Positions 15,416 to 24,553 of a DNA stretch of 49,154 bases are shown here, piece after piece. Position 1 is the stretch's first letter. Each line of letters opens with the position of its first letter. A model generated the notes under the pieces. That model was not told the DNA's origin and did no database searches. It saw nothing but the letters and a program-made list of their open reading frames with translations. The position numbers and the translations under genes are program-made. Source of the stretch: Candidatus Termititenax sp. (GTDB taxonomy: Bacteria > Margulisbacteria > Riflemargulisbacteria > GWF2-35-9 > DYQY01); assembly GCA_020719045.1 (NCBI GenBank), contig DYQY01000011.1, positions 1 to 49,154 of the forward strand, given 5' to 3'.

Positions 15416-16858
15416 TTATCTCTCCATTAGTTTATTTATTTTATCAAGCAAAGTGTCGTTCTGGCTGGCAATTGATGTTTTAAGTTTTGCTATGGCAATT
15501 ATTTTGTTTTGGTGGTCTATTTTGCTTTGTGTATACTTTTGTCTAAAGTCAGAGATGCTAAAAAGTGAGGTTTTTCCTTGGGAGAATCTTTTGCTTTCTA
15601 TATCTAGGATTGATTTTGCATTATCAGCTATTTTGTTTGCATTGTTTTCTATGCTTTTTAAATTAGCTAAGTTTAGTAGACTGTTTTGGTAAAGAGTTTC
15701 TAGTGTTTGTTTTGTTTTGAGTATTTCTTGGTTGGTTGTTTTTATGTTTGCAAGAATGCTTTTTGCTTGTCCTTCTGTGCTGTTTTGTCCAAGAGGAGTG
15801 GAGAAGGTTATTCCTGCTATGTATTTAGTCTTATCTAGGCCCAAAAATGATTCGCTTGAACTATTGGTGTTCTTATAGCGCGATACTTCACCATAAATTG
15901 ATAAATCAGTCATATTTTCCCTATTAATTTTTTCTAAATCCAACTCATACTGTTTTAGTGTCCTTTCAAGTGAGGCGATTATTCTGGGTGTTGGAAGATT
16001 CAAGATTGGTTCTTCTTGGCAAAACTGTTCACATATCTCTGGGCGATTTGGAAGGTTTTCCCATTTAGTTACTGCAGTGAATTTTTTGCCCATTTTTTGA
16101 TAAATATTTGAGCCGAGTGAATTCCATGCGTATAGCGTATCATTTAGAGCATTCCTGTAGATTAGAACTGCGTTCTCTGCCTGGAGTAAATCAGTTTTTA
16201 GGGCAGCATCATTACGATATTTTTCCTGAACTTCTTCGTAAAGTATCATTGCATTCTTATAGCTAATGCTTAGTGGCTCTAAAGCTAGAGTTAGTGATAC
16301 CCAATCATAGTATTGATTAATAGCATCATGATAGTATTTTTCTTCAGCTTCTTTAATGGATAGTTCAATAAATTCTTTTTGTAATCTAAGTCTATTTAGT
16401 GGCATCTTGCTATAAATGCCAAGCTCATCCTTAAGTAAAGGTTGTGTAAGTCTAAGAGCCAGAGAAGGGTATATTTGTGAAAGATTTAAGGTAGAAAGTT
16501 TTGAGCTATTGTCTAATCTCATATAAGTAAGGCTGACATTTGTTCCTGTGTCTTCAAGTTTTTTACTAAGAACAACTGATCCAACAACTAATTGAACAGC
16601 AGTGAGGGGAACAGATGTTCCTCCCGAACTATAGAGTTGTTCTTCTTGATTAGTGTATTCAAGCGAGCCTGACATCTTAGGATCGTAAAGCGTTTGAAAT
16701 GATTGAATAGAACCGTCAATACTTTGGAGGTTAATAAATAGCTGAGAGTATGCTGGGTCATTTTTTGTTATATTTATGAGAAAATCCTTAAGAGTAAAGT
16801 TATTTGAAAATGAAACGCATCCTATGAGTAATAGTGTGATTAATTTAAATTTTTTCAT
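15416..16858 (-). CDS. TolC-family outer-membrane efflux protein
   Basis: 480 aa with a signal peptide (about 1-18). The body is long alternating coiled-coil helices and short strands in two repeats, the outer-membrane-factor plan: for example LRLTQPLLKDELGI, RLRLQKEFIELSIKEAEEKYYHDAINQYYDWVSL split across the first repeat, and AKSILDIESKRFSQGKTSLF in the second. It would form the trimeric exit duct for the RND pump. A strong AAAGGAG site precedes the ATG. It overlaps the 3' end of the tetR gene by 14 nt and abuts the pump gene, so tetR-tolC-RND form one operon. Confidence 0.88.
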   Translation of the reverse strand: MKKFKLITLLLIGCVSFSNNFTLKDFLINITKNDPAYSQLFINLQSIDGSIQSFQTLYDPKMSGSLEYTNQEEQLYSSGGTSVPLTAVQLVVGSVVLSKKLEDTGTNVSLTYMRLDNSSKLSTLNLSQIYPSLALRLTQPLLKDELGIYSKMPLNRLRLQKEFIELSIKEAEEKYYHDAINQYYDWVSLTLALEPLSISYKNAMILYEEVQEKYRNDAALKTDLLQAENAVLIYRNALNDTLYAWNSLGSNIYQKMGKKFTAVTKWENLPNRPEICEQFCQEEPILNLPTPRIIASLERTLKQYELDLEKINRENMTDLSIYGEVSRYKNTNSSSESFLGLDKTKYIAGITFSTPLGQNSTEGQAKSILANIKTTNQEILKTKQTLETLYQNSLLNLANLKSIENNANKIADNAKSILDIESKRFSQGKTSLFSISDFRQKYTQSKIDHQNKIIAIAKLKTSIASQNDTLLDKINKLMER

Positions 16859-17441
16859 ATTGTTTCTCCTTTTTTTGTAGTGCTCCGTATAGGAAGATGT
16901 TTATTGTTTTTATTAGTTCATCTTCGTTTGGTTGTTTTTCTAAGACGTATGATTTAAGGAATAAGTATGAGAATACAGACATTATAAAGGCAAGTAAAAG
17001 TGATGTTGGGTTTGTGTCTATTATTTTGCCATCATTTATATATCTTTGAATTTTATCAATAATTGGATTATTGTTGTTTTTAATCTTTTCTTCCAGAAGG
17101 ATTTGGAAATATTTACCTTTAAATTCTAAAAAATCAATCATTCTAAGTTTCATGGTTTCTATTTTAAATGATTTTAGAAAGATAGTAGCAAATTTTCTAA
17201 AAAATATCTCAGGTTCATCGTTTTCAGTTAGAAGTGAGTTTATGTTTTCTATAAAGGTGTCAAAAGGGATTGCTTGATTAAGTACTTCTTTGAATAAGTC
17301 CTCTTTGCTGTTGAAATAGGAATATATACCTCCTTGTGAAACTCCTGAGGCATTTGTTATGTCACGCATACTTGTTCCGTGAAACCCTCTTTCAAGGAAT
17401 CTTTGTTTTGCAGAACTTAAAACTATTTCTTTTGTAGACAT
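16845..17441 (-). CDS. TetR-family repressor of the efflux operon
   Basis: 198 aa. The N-terminal TetR helix-turn-helix is clear: AKQRFLERGFHGTSMRDIT, then SGVSQGGIYSYFNSKEDLF (about residues 12-50). The C-terminal ligand domain is variable, as usual. An AAGGA site precedes the ATG. An inverted repeat GAGCG-TT-CGCTC lies 17 bp upstream, overlapping the predicted start of transcription. The gene is first in the operon and overlaps tolC, so it most likely represses itself and the pump until an inducer, probably a pump substrate, binds. Confidence 0.92.
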   Translation of the reverse strand: MSTKEIVLSSAKQRFLERGFHGTSMRDITNASGVSQGGIYSYFNSKEDLFKEVLNQAIPFDTFIENINSLLTENDEPEIFFRKFATIFLKSFKIETMKLRMIDFLEFKGKYFQILLEEKIKNNNNPIIDKIQRYINDGKIIDTNPTSLLLAFIMSVFSYLFLKSYVLEKQPNEDELIKTINIFLYGALQKKEKQYEKI

Positions 17442-17457
17442 ATGAATCCTTCAAAGC

Positions 17458-17504
17458 GAGCGTTCGCTCTCTAATGATTTTAGCATTTTTTAAATATTAT
17501 TCAA
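17458..17504 (-). promoter_or_regulatory. Promoter and TetR operator of the tetR-tolC-RND operon
   Basis: Minus strand TTGAAT (17499-17504), 16-nt spacer, TAAAAT (17477-17482). The palindrome GAGCG-TT-CGCTC (17458-17469) starts just at the predicted +1, a classic repressor position. It is unusually GC-rich for this intergenic sequence. Confidence 0.7.
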
Positions 17505-17531
17505 TAATAATTTAAGTGCAAAAGATAGTGG

Positions 17532-18953
17532 TTATTTTTCGCCTTCAATGAGGGTATTTAAATTAGCTATTATTTCATTTAATTGTACAAGGTTTTCTTG
17601 TAGTGTAATGGTTAGACTGGTGGTAGAGTCAGTAGCATTTGAGGTTAACTGAACAGATTCGCTCATTTCGTTAATGCTAGTATTAATTTGAGATATTCCT
17701 GATGCTTGCTCACTGTTAGCTGCACTCACTTCAGTTATTAAGTCTAATACCGTTTGAGTTCCTTTTGTTATTTTTTGTAGTCTTTCGTTTACGCTATTTA
17801 CGGCAATAACGCCATCTTGGCTATGTTCCATGGCGATTTTAATAATGTCACCAGTGTTTCTAGCAGCTTCAGCACTTTTTTGTGATAAGTTTCTAACTTC
17901 GCTAGCAACAACAGCAAATCCTGCGCCAGCCTCACCGGCTCTTGCTGCTTCAACCGCAGCATTAAGTGAAAGGATATTTGTTTGAAAGGCAATTTCATCA
18001 ATCGTCTTTATGATTTTAGATGTTTGGTCTGAGGAGTCTTTTATTTTATTTATTGCTTCAGACATTTTTAGCATTTCATGAGTAATTGTTTGTACTTCTT
18101 TGTTTACTTCATCTGTAAGCGATTGGACTTGATGTGAATTTGAGGCATTTTTCTGTGTCATACTAGATATTTCATGAATCATTGATGACGTTTCTTGTAT
18201 TGCTGCTGCTTGTTTTGCGCTTTCGATAGAAGTGTTTTGGCTTTGTGTTTTTATTTGATCAGTACTTTCTGATACTGAGTTTGCTGTTTCAGTTAGTATT
18301 TGTGATATTTGTTCTACAGGTTTTGTGATGCTCATAGAAATAATATAAGTAATAAACGAAACAATAATAATCGAAACTAAAAATACTGTAATAAATAGGT
18401 ACTTAATAATATTGTTTGATGTAATCATCTTTTTGTAATCTTGTGCGCTTAAGTTTGTTTCAAACGCAAGTAATTCTTTTAGTTCAGAATTTATTTTATT
18501 AAAACTATCTTCAAGGTTGCCTAGTAGGGCATTCATCATAAAGGTAGAATCATGGTTATCGTATACCTCAGTATAGGCACCTATGTATCCATCTAACGAC
18601 TTGATTATGTTTTCTAGAAATACTTCTTCTTCTTTTGCTAGTTTTTTGTCATTAAGTTTTGTTGCTAATTTTTCTTTGTTTTTGTTGAAAACATCTTGTA
18701 TAAGTTGGTGTTGATTTGCGATTTTGTCATCAGGTAACTCGATGTTAACCCAATTAACAAAGGTGTTTATGTTGTTTTGATTGCTATATAGTTCAGAAAT
18801 AACTTCTGAGCAGAATTGATAATTTTGAAATCTTAATAAATATATATTATTGGTGGATTCGGATATCTTGGAGATCCCAAAGAGGGACAATGCTCCAATT
18901 ATAATAAAGAAGCATAAGAACAATGCTGGGGAAAGAAATATCTTCCCCAGCAT
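17532..18953 (-). CDS. Methyl-accepting chemotaxis protein
   Basis: 473 aa. Membrane span (about 8-27), periplasmic helical-bundle sensor (about 28-185), second span (about 187-208), HAMP (about 209-260) and the cytoplasmic signalling domain with the hairpin-tip sequence EIAFQTNILSLNAAVEAARA, GFAVVASEVRNLSQKS. It signals through CheA/CheW, which are not in the window. It lies 64 bp downstream of a secreted Cache-domain protein on the same strand, probably its operon partner. The ATG sits inside a 13-bp perfect hairpin. The frame is open for 13 codons upstream of it (including NKLTFLNRIS, which looks like normal MCP sequence) but offers no ATG, GTG or TTG. The start is therefore uncertain. Confidence 0.9.
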   Translation of the reverse strand: MLGKIFLSPALFLCFFIIIGALSLFGISKISESTNNIYLLRFQNYQFCSEVISELYSNQNNINTFVNWVNIELPDDKIANQHQLIQDVFNKNKEKLATKLNDKKLAKEEEVFLENIIKSLDGYIGAYTEVYDNHDSTFMMNALLGNLEDSFNKINSELKELLAFETNLSAQDYKKMITSNNIIKYLFITVFLVSIIIVSFITYIISMSITKPVEQISQILTETANSVSESTDQIKTQSQNTSIESAKQAAAIQETSSMIHEISSMTQKNASNSHQVQSLTDEVNKEVQTITHEMLKMSEAINKIKDSSDQTSKIIKTIDEIAFQTNILSLNAAVEAARAGEAGAGFAVVASEVRNLSQKSAEAARNTGDIIKIAMEHSQDGVIAVNSVNERLQKITKGTQTVLDLITEVSAANSEQASGISQINTSINEMSESVQLTSNATDSTTSLTITLQENLVQLNEIIANLNTLIEGEK

Positions 18954-18955
18954 TG
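18921..18955. repeat. Perfect 13-bp inverted repeat enclosing the MCP start codon
   Basis: CAATGCTGGGGAA (18921-18933) and TTCCCCAGCATTG (18943-18955) with a 9-nt loop. On the MCP mRNA the AUG is in the 5' arm of this strong hairpin. It encodes residues 1-11 of the receptor and could mask the start. There is no T-run, so a terminator is unlikely. Confidence 0.75.
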
Positions 18956-19017
18956 AAATACGATTTAGAAATGTTAACTTATTGTTAATTTTCTAGCCCC
19001 CCAGCTAAACTTTAAAA

Positions 19018-19497
19018 CTAATCTTTCTTGTAAACCCCAGCACCTAAATAAGTACCTTTTTTAGCATCTAATTGAATCAAATATGATATTTTTGCTTTTA
19101 GTTTTTCTGTTTTTGGCTCTGGCCAGTAGTACTCTACCCATCCAGTTTTGTTTTCTTTAGTTACTTTTACGAATTCTTGAATGAATAGCTTACCGTTAGG
19201 GTCTTTCATGTTCCCCAGGTCTTTACCGACTAATTTTGGAGTAACAGGCTGAACTTTACAGGTTGTTCCTTCAAACAAGAATATGTATAAATCGCCTTTA
19301 AAGAATTTTCCATCTTTTTTTTGGAATTCAGCAAAAGCTTTTGCTTCACCTTCTTTGTTATAGTAAGCAGCAGCATCTTCAACGAATTTCTTAACTTCTG
19401 CTCTTTGTGCCTGAATTTCTTTGCTTTCTGTCCATGTTTCAGCAAAAGACATTCCCATCATTAAAGCCACTAACAAAATACCTAAAACTTTTTTCAT
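19018..19497 (-). CDS. Secreted single-Cache-domain sensor protein
   Basis: 159 aa with a clear signal peptide (about 1-19, cleavage after SFA). The mature part reads as one small Cache domain: an N-terminal helix (VKKFVEDAAAYYNKEG), FAEFQKKDGKFFKGDLYIFLFE, GKDLGNMKDPNGKLFIQEFV and the closing strands GWVEYYWPEP...SYLIQLDAKKGTYLGAGVY. In chemoreceptors this domain is normally part of the receptor. Here it is free in the periplasm and the chemoreceptor encoded next to it has a helical-bundle sensor instead. I infer a ligand-binding partner acting in trans. AGGAGG ribosome site 9 nt before the ATG. Confidence 0.85.
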   Translation of the reverse strand: MKKVLGILLVALMMGMSFAETWTESKEIQAQRAEVKKFVEDAAAYYNKEGEAKAFAEFQKKDGKFFKGDLYIFLFEGTTCKVQPVTPKLVGKDLGNMKDPNGKLFIQEFVKVTKENKTGWVEYYWPEPKTEKLKAKISYLIQLDAKKGTYLGAGVYKKD

Positions 19498-19641
19498 ACC
19501 TTAGCCTCCTTGTTGTATTGTATCTAAATAGTACTCATTTAATGTAAGAAATGCAACATAGACAGATTGAAATTTTTTGGTGTAACTAAACTTTTGTTTT
19601 TTGTCTGCGCTAGTTGTAAGATGTTAATCTATTTTAAATTA

Positions 19642-19898
19642 ATAAAAAGGATAATATATGTCGCTTTCGCAAAGTCTTTTTTATTTCCATTAATAACGTT
19701 TATTTTACTTTTCTTGCTTAAAGTAGATAGGGTATGATACTTTTTATGTTGCAAAGTATAATGCCTCCAGCAATTAATCTGGTTTTATTGCCAAGCAGAG
19801 ATGAGGATAAAGGGCAGTTAAGTATTCAAATGATGATTCTGTATGTTGTGTTTATGGTATGTTCTTTAGGTGTTGTTTTATATCTCAATTTTATTTAG
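19642..19898 (+). pseudogene. C-terminal remnant of an AEC-family permease
   Basis: Two frames joined by a frameshift near 19731 give continuous AEC (auxin efflux carrier type) C-terminal sequence: YVAFAKSFLFPLITFILLF then KVDR, followed in the next frame by ILFMLQSIMPPAINLVLL and a last membrane helix to TAG at 19896-19898. The MPPAIN segment is typical of AEC carriers. No N-terminal two-thirds is present upstream. The ATG ORF of 54 aa (19734-19898) inside it should not be read as an independent gene. The rest of the gap (19498-19641) shows nothing I can support. Confidence 0.6.
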
Positions 19899-19904
19899 TA
19901 ATAA

Positions 19905-20705
19905 TTAGTCACATTGTGGCTTGAAGTCTCTAAATCCACTGTAGTATTTAACTATTCTTGGTTTAAGATAGCGTGGTATAAGTTTATTTGCATGATACAG
20001 TAAATTATTTTTCCAGCCTGGAATTATTAGTATTTTTCCTTTCATCATACCTTTAAAGGTTATTTCTGCGACTTCTTCTGCTGTCATTTTTATCTTATTG
20101 TGAGACTGAAATTTATAGTTTGCGCGTTTGCCAAAGTTGCTTTCTGTTGGTCCTGGGCAGAGACAGCTTACGGTTACCCCATGCTTGAGTACTTCTTCAT
20201 GTAAGCCTTCAGAGAAGCTTAACACGTATGCTTTGCTTGCGAAGTAGGTGTTCATGAATGGTCCTGGGAAAAAGGCTGCCATTGATCCAATGTTCAGTAT
20301 TTTTCCTGTTTTGTTTTTAAGCAGGGCCGGAAGAAATAGCTTTGTTAGTTCAGTAAGTGTTGAGATATTTAGTTGTAAAAGTTCCATATCAGTTTTGGTG
20401 TTTGTTTCTGCAAAGAAGCCATAGTTACCAAATCCAGCATTGTTAATTAGAATATCTACTTCTAATTTTTGCTTCTTACATTCATTAAAGACATTGATAG
20501 CTGAATTAGCAACAGATAAATCTTCGGCAATAGTTACTATATCAACGGGATATTTATTATTTATTTGCTTTGCGGTTTCTTCAAGTGTTTCTTTTGTGCG
20601 AGAAACTAGTATAAGGTTATGACCTTTGCTAGCAAATTTGTTGGCTAGTGCGAGTCCTATTCCACATGAACCACCAGTAATTAGTGTGTAGGTTTTATTT
20701 TCCAT
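19905..20705 (-). CDS. Short-chain dehydrogenase/reductase (SDR)
   Basis: 266 aa. Classical SDR fold: cofactor motif TGGSCGIGLALA (about 10-21), LVSR after the second strand (favouring NADPH), NNAG (about 89-92), catalytic Ser in LNIGSMAAF, and YxxxK as YFASK (about 158-162), then LCPGP. It is an NAD(P)-dependent oxidoreductase of unknown substrate, close in style to DltE/YqjQ-like and acyl-reductase SDRs. A weak AGGA lies just before the ATG with TACAAT immediately upstream. It stands alone, divergent from the sulfur operon. Confidence 0.88.
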   Translation of the reverse strand: MENKTYTLITGGSCGIGLALANKFASKGHNLILVSRTKETLEETAKQINNKYPVDIVTIAEDLSVANSAINVFNECKKQKLEVDILINNAGFGNYGFFAETNTKTDMELLQLNISTLTELTKLFLPALLKNKTGKILNIGSMAAFFPGPFMNTYFASKAYVLSFSEGLHEEVLKHGVTVSCLCPGPTESNFGKRANYKFQSHNKIKMTAEEVAEITFKGMMKGKILIIPGWKNNLLYHANKLIPRYLKPRIVKYYSGFRDFKPQCD

Positions 20706-20729
20706 TAATCCTGATTGTACAATGTAAAT

Positions 20730-20776
20730 CCTTCCCTTTACAAGGGAAGGTGACAGCGGAGCTGGCGGAAGGGTGG
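20730..20776. repeat. GC-rich intergenic palindromic element
   Basis: Perfect 9-bp arms CCTTCCCTT (20730-20738) and AAGGGAAGG (20742-20750) with a 3-nt loop, followed by CAGC-GGA-GCTG (20754-20764) and GGCGGAAGGGTGG. Its base composition stands out from the AT-rich surroundings. It looks like a REP/MITE-type intergenic repeat rather than part of the SDR or metY control region. Copy number in the genome is unknown. Confidence 0.5.
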
Positions 20777-20797
20777 AAAAAGTTCAAGGGAAAAGTG

Positions 20798-20848
20798 TTG
20801 ACAGTAAATTTATATAGCACTACGATATGCCCTATAAATCCTATAGGG
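20798..20848 (+). promoter_or_regulatory. Promoter and operator candidate of the sulfur operon
   Basis: TTGACA (20798-20803), 17-nt spacer, TACGAT (20821-20826). An inverted repeat CCCTATA-AATCC-TATAGGG (20830-20848) covers the predicted start of transcription near 20833. The Rrf2-type regulator at the end of this operon is the obvious candidate to bind it. Confidence 0.65.
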
Positions 20849-20871
20849 ATTAAGTAAATAAGGAAATATAG

Positions 20872-22263
<1,392 letters not shown>

Positions 22264-22280
22264 TTTGCAAAAAAGGAGTG

Positions 22281-22302
22281 CCTCTAATTCATTTGTTAGA
22301 GG
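22281..22302 (+). other. Hairpin between metY and cysK
   Basis: CCTCTAA (22281-22287) and TTAGAGG (22296-22302) with an 8-nt loop, only 25 bp before the cysK ATG. No T-run follows, so it is more likely an mRNA processing or stability element than a terminator. Confidence 0.4.
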
Positions 22303-22326
22303 GTTTCTGTATGAAAGGAAGAAATC

Positions 22327-23265
22327 ATGAGTAAAATATATAATAATATCGCTGAAACTATAGGAAACACCCCGTTAATTAGATTGAATAAGATTGTAGC
22401 TGGTTTAGATGCAACAGTTTTAGTAAAGGTAGAATCTTTCAATGCACTTTCCTGTGTTAAAGATAGGATTGGTGTTGCCATGATTGAGGATGCAGAAAAA
22501 CGAGGATTGATTAATAAGGATACTGTTTTAATAGAGCCAACTAGTGGTAATACAGGGATAGCATTAGCTTTCGTCGCTGCTTCAAGGGGTTATCGTTTAA
22601 TCCTTACTATGCCAGAAACCATGAGCATGGAACGAAGACAGTTGCTTAAGATTTTGGGTGCGGAGTTGGTTTTAACTGAAGGTGCTAAAGGAATGAAGGG
22701 AGCTGTTGCAAAAGCAGAGGAGCTCAATAATGGCATTGCAAATAGTTTGGTTCTTCAACAGTTTAATAATCCAGCAAATCCAGAAATTCATCGCAAAACA
22801 ACAGCAGAGGAAATATGGCGTGATACAGATGGTGCTGTTGATTATTTCGTTGCTGGGGTTGGTACTGGAGGAACTATTACGGGTGTGGGCGAAGTGTTAA
22901 AACAAAAGAAGAAAGACGTTAAGATTATTGCAGTTGAGCCAGCTGATTCCCCAGTTTTATCTGGCGGAAATCCTGGTCCACATAAGATTCAAGGAATAGG
23001 TGCAGGTTTTATTCCAGGTGTTCTAAACACAAAGATAATCGATGAGATTATTCAAGTTTCTTCAAGTAATGCAGGTGAAACAGCTAAGAGACTTGCAAAA
23101 GAAGAGGGTATTTTGGTTGGTATTTCCAGTGGAGCAGCGTTATGGTCGGCACTTGAACTAGCAAAAAGACCAGAGTCTAAGGAAAAAGTCATTGTTGTGT
23201 TGCTTCCGGATACAGGAGAGAGATATCTTTCTACCTGGCTATTTCAGGAGGAATTAGCAGTATGA
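22327..23265 (+). CDS. cysK: Cysteine synthase (O-acetylserine sulfhydrylase)
   Basis: 312 aa, normal length. PLP enzyme making cysteine from O-acetylserine and sulfide. Seen: [13 protein letters not shown]-Lys in SCVKDRIG (about 41-48), substrate loop [12 protein letters not shown], phosphate-binding [10 protein letters not shown] and [12 protein letters not shown]. The segment before the PLP-Lys reads [12 protein letters not shown] where most CysK have E-NP-SVKDR, a small deviation. AAAGGA site before ATG. It overlaps thiS by 4 nt, an arrangement suggesting that a sulfur carrier may serve it. Confidence 0.94.
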   Translation: MSKIYNNIAETIGNTPLIRLNKIVAGLDATVLVKVESFNALSCVKDRIGVAMIEDAEKRGLINKDTVLIEPTSGNTGIALAFVAASRGYRLILTMPETMSMERRQLLKILGAELVLTEGAKGMKGAVAKAEELNNGIANSLVLQQFNNPANPEIHRKTTAEEIWRDTDGAVDYFVAGVGTGGTITGVGEVLKQKKKDVKIIAVEPADSPVLSGGNPGPHKIQGIGAGFIPGVLNTKIIDEIIQVSSSNAGETAKRLAKEEGILVGISSGAALWSALELAKRPESKEKVIVVLLPDTGERYLSTWLFQEELAV

Positions 23266-23462
23266 ATTTAGTTGTAAATGGTGAGAATAAAATTGCAAAA
23301 GAGGGTAGTTCAGTTAATGACCTAATTTTGTCATTCTCAATAAAGCCAGAAGCTGTAGTTGTAGAGCTCAATTATACGATTATTAGTAAAGATCTTTGGG
23401 ATAAAACGATACTTAATGAGAACGATAATATTGAAATTGTAAGGTTTGTAGGTGGAGGGTAA
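23262..23462 (+). CDS. thiS: ThiS-type sulfur carrier protein
   Basis: 66 aa beta-grasp protein ending in FVGGG, the mature Gly-Gly tail that ThiF adenylates and that then carries sulfur as a thiocarboxylate. The opening [20 protein letters not shown] and the end [14 protein letters not shown] are typical. No tail-trimming protease is needed because the protein already ends in glycine. The start overlaps the cysK stop (ATGA). Thiamine genes (thiG, thiH, thiE) are absent here, so the carrier may work in cysteine or homocysteine synthesis. Confidence 0.9.
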   Translation: MNLVVNGENKIAKEGSSVNDLILSFSIKPEAVVVELNYTIISKDLWDKTILNENDNIEIVRFVGGG

Positions 23463-23471
23463 TGAGATATT

Positions 23472-24077
23472 TTGAAAAACATATTTGAAGAAGGATTATT
23501 GCGTTATTTATCAGCAGAGCAGTTGGGAAAAATACAACAAACCAAGATAGGCATAGCTGGAGTTGGTGGACTTGGTTCAAACATTGCACAGATTTTAGTT
23601 AGGACAGGATTTGTGGATTTCGAGATTATCGATAATGATGTTATTGATGCAAGTAACCTTAATAGACAGAATTATTTTCTTGATGAAATAGGGCGGTTAA
23701 AGGTGGAAGTTACAGTAGAGAGATTAAAGAAAATCAATCCAGCTGTAAAAGTTAGCTGTTCGAAGGTTAGGCTAAATAATGAGAACATTAAAGATTATTT
23801 CCACGATAGAAGTGTATTATTTGAGGCTTTTGATAATGTTCAGTCAAAAGCGATGTTTTTAGAGTGTTTTGCTGGTTCCGACAAGTTACTCGTTTTTGGA
23901 AGTGGGATGTCTGGAATTGTTGGAGAAGAGATAAAGGTAAAGAAAATTAGAGAAAATATTTTTATTGTTGGTGATGGTGTTACAGAGGTTGGTCAGGATA
24001 GTCCACCTTTAGCACCGAGAGTTATGTTGTGCGCTACAATCATGGCATCGATTGTAGTAGAAAGGGTTTTGGCATGA
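23472..24077 (+). CDS. thiF: ThiF-type adenylyltransferase for the sulfur carrier
   Basis: 201 aa, the short ThiF form. Rossmann motif GVGGLGSN (about 30-37), then EIIDNDVIDASNLNRQN with the Asp and the Asn/Arg pair used to bind ATP, and LFEAFDN. It adenylates the C-terminal glycine of ThiS and helps load sulfur. The apparent start is TTG at 23472; the only ribosome site is GGAGG about a dozen nt upstream, inside the end of thiS. The 3' end overlaps rrf2 by 4 nt. Confidence 0.88.
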   Translation: MKNIFEEGLLRYLSAEQLGKIQQTKIGIAGVGGLGSNIAQILVRTGFVDFEIIDNDVIDASNLNRQNYFLDEIGRLKVEVTVERLKKINPAVKVSCSKVRLNNENIKDYFHDRSVLFEAFDNVQSKAMFLECFAGSDKLLVFGSGMSGIVGEEIKVKKIRENIFIVGDGVTEVGQDSPPLAPRVMLCATIMASIVVERVLA

Positions 24078-24517
24078 AGATATCATACAAGGGAGATTAT
24101 GCTTTAAAGGCCTTATTGCACTTGGCTGTTAATTATAGTGCAACAGAGGTAGTAAGGTTGCAGGAGCTATCAAGTGAGCTTGATATTCCACATAAGTTTT
24201 TAGAGGCAGTAATGGCTGATTTGCAGAAGGGTGGGTTTGTAAAAAGTAAGCGTGGTAAAAACGGTGGGTACTATTTGGGTGCAACACCTTCTCAAATAGT
24301 TTTAGGAGAGGTTGTTCGTCATATTGATGGGCCGATTGAACCAATAGCTTGTGTGAATAGTTGTTATAAGGACTGTAAAGATGTAGACCATTGTGTTTTG
24401 CGTTCAGTATGGCAAAATGCTACTAAGGCAGTTGCGGATATAATAGATAATATAACCCTGCAAGAATTGGCAGATAAAGTTAAGAAAAGGAAGTCTATCC
24501 CCGATTATTATATTTAG
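24074..24517 (+). CDS. Rrf2-family transcriptional regulator
   Basis: 147 aa from the ATG at 24074, which overlaps the thiF stop (ATGA) and has GAAAGGG upstream. An earlier in-frame ATG at 24029 lies inside thiF without support. The opening MKISYKGDYALKALLHLA and the winged helix (VRLQELSSELDIPHKFLEAVMADLQK in two helices, then GGFVKSKRGKNGGYYL) are typical of Rrf2. C-x3-C-x3-C-x5-C in the segment CVNSCYKDCKDVDHC could bind an Fe-S cluster as in IscR, though the spacing differs. CymR-like control of cysteine synthesis is a good guess from its place at the end of the sulfur operon. Confidence 0.9.
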   Translation: MKISYKGDYALKALLHLAVNYSATEVVRLQELSSELDIPHKFLEAVMADLQKGGFVKSKRGKNGGYYLGATPSQIVLGEVVRHIDGPIEPIACVNSCYKDCKDVDHCVLRSVWQNATKAVADIIDNITLQELADKVKKRKSIPDYYI

Positions 24518-24553
24518 TAGTAGACATTTGTTTATGATAAAATCATAAGGATT

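Noticed and set aside
19733-19748. TATGAT-N7-ATG taken as another leaderless promoter
   Set aside because: The flanking frames encode AEC-permease sequence, so this is a coding remnant rather than a promoter.
22281-22302. Terminator between metY and cysK
   Set aside because: The hairpin has no T-run and cysK needs expression with the operon.
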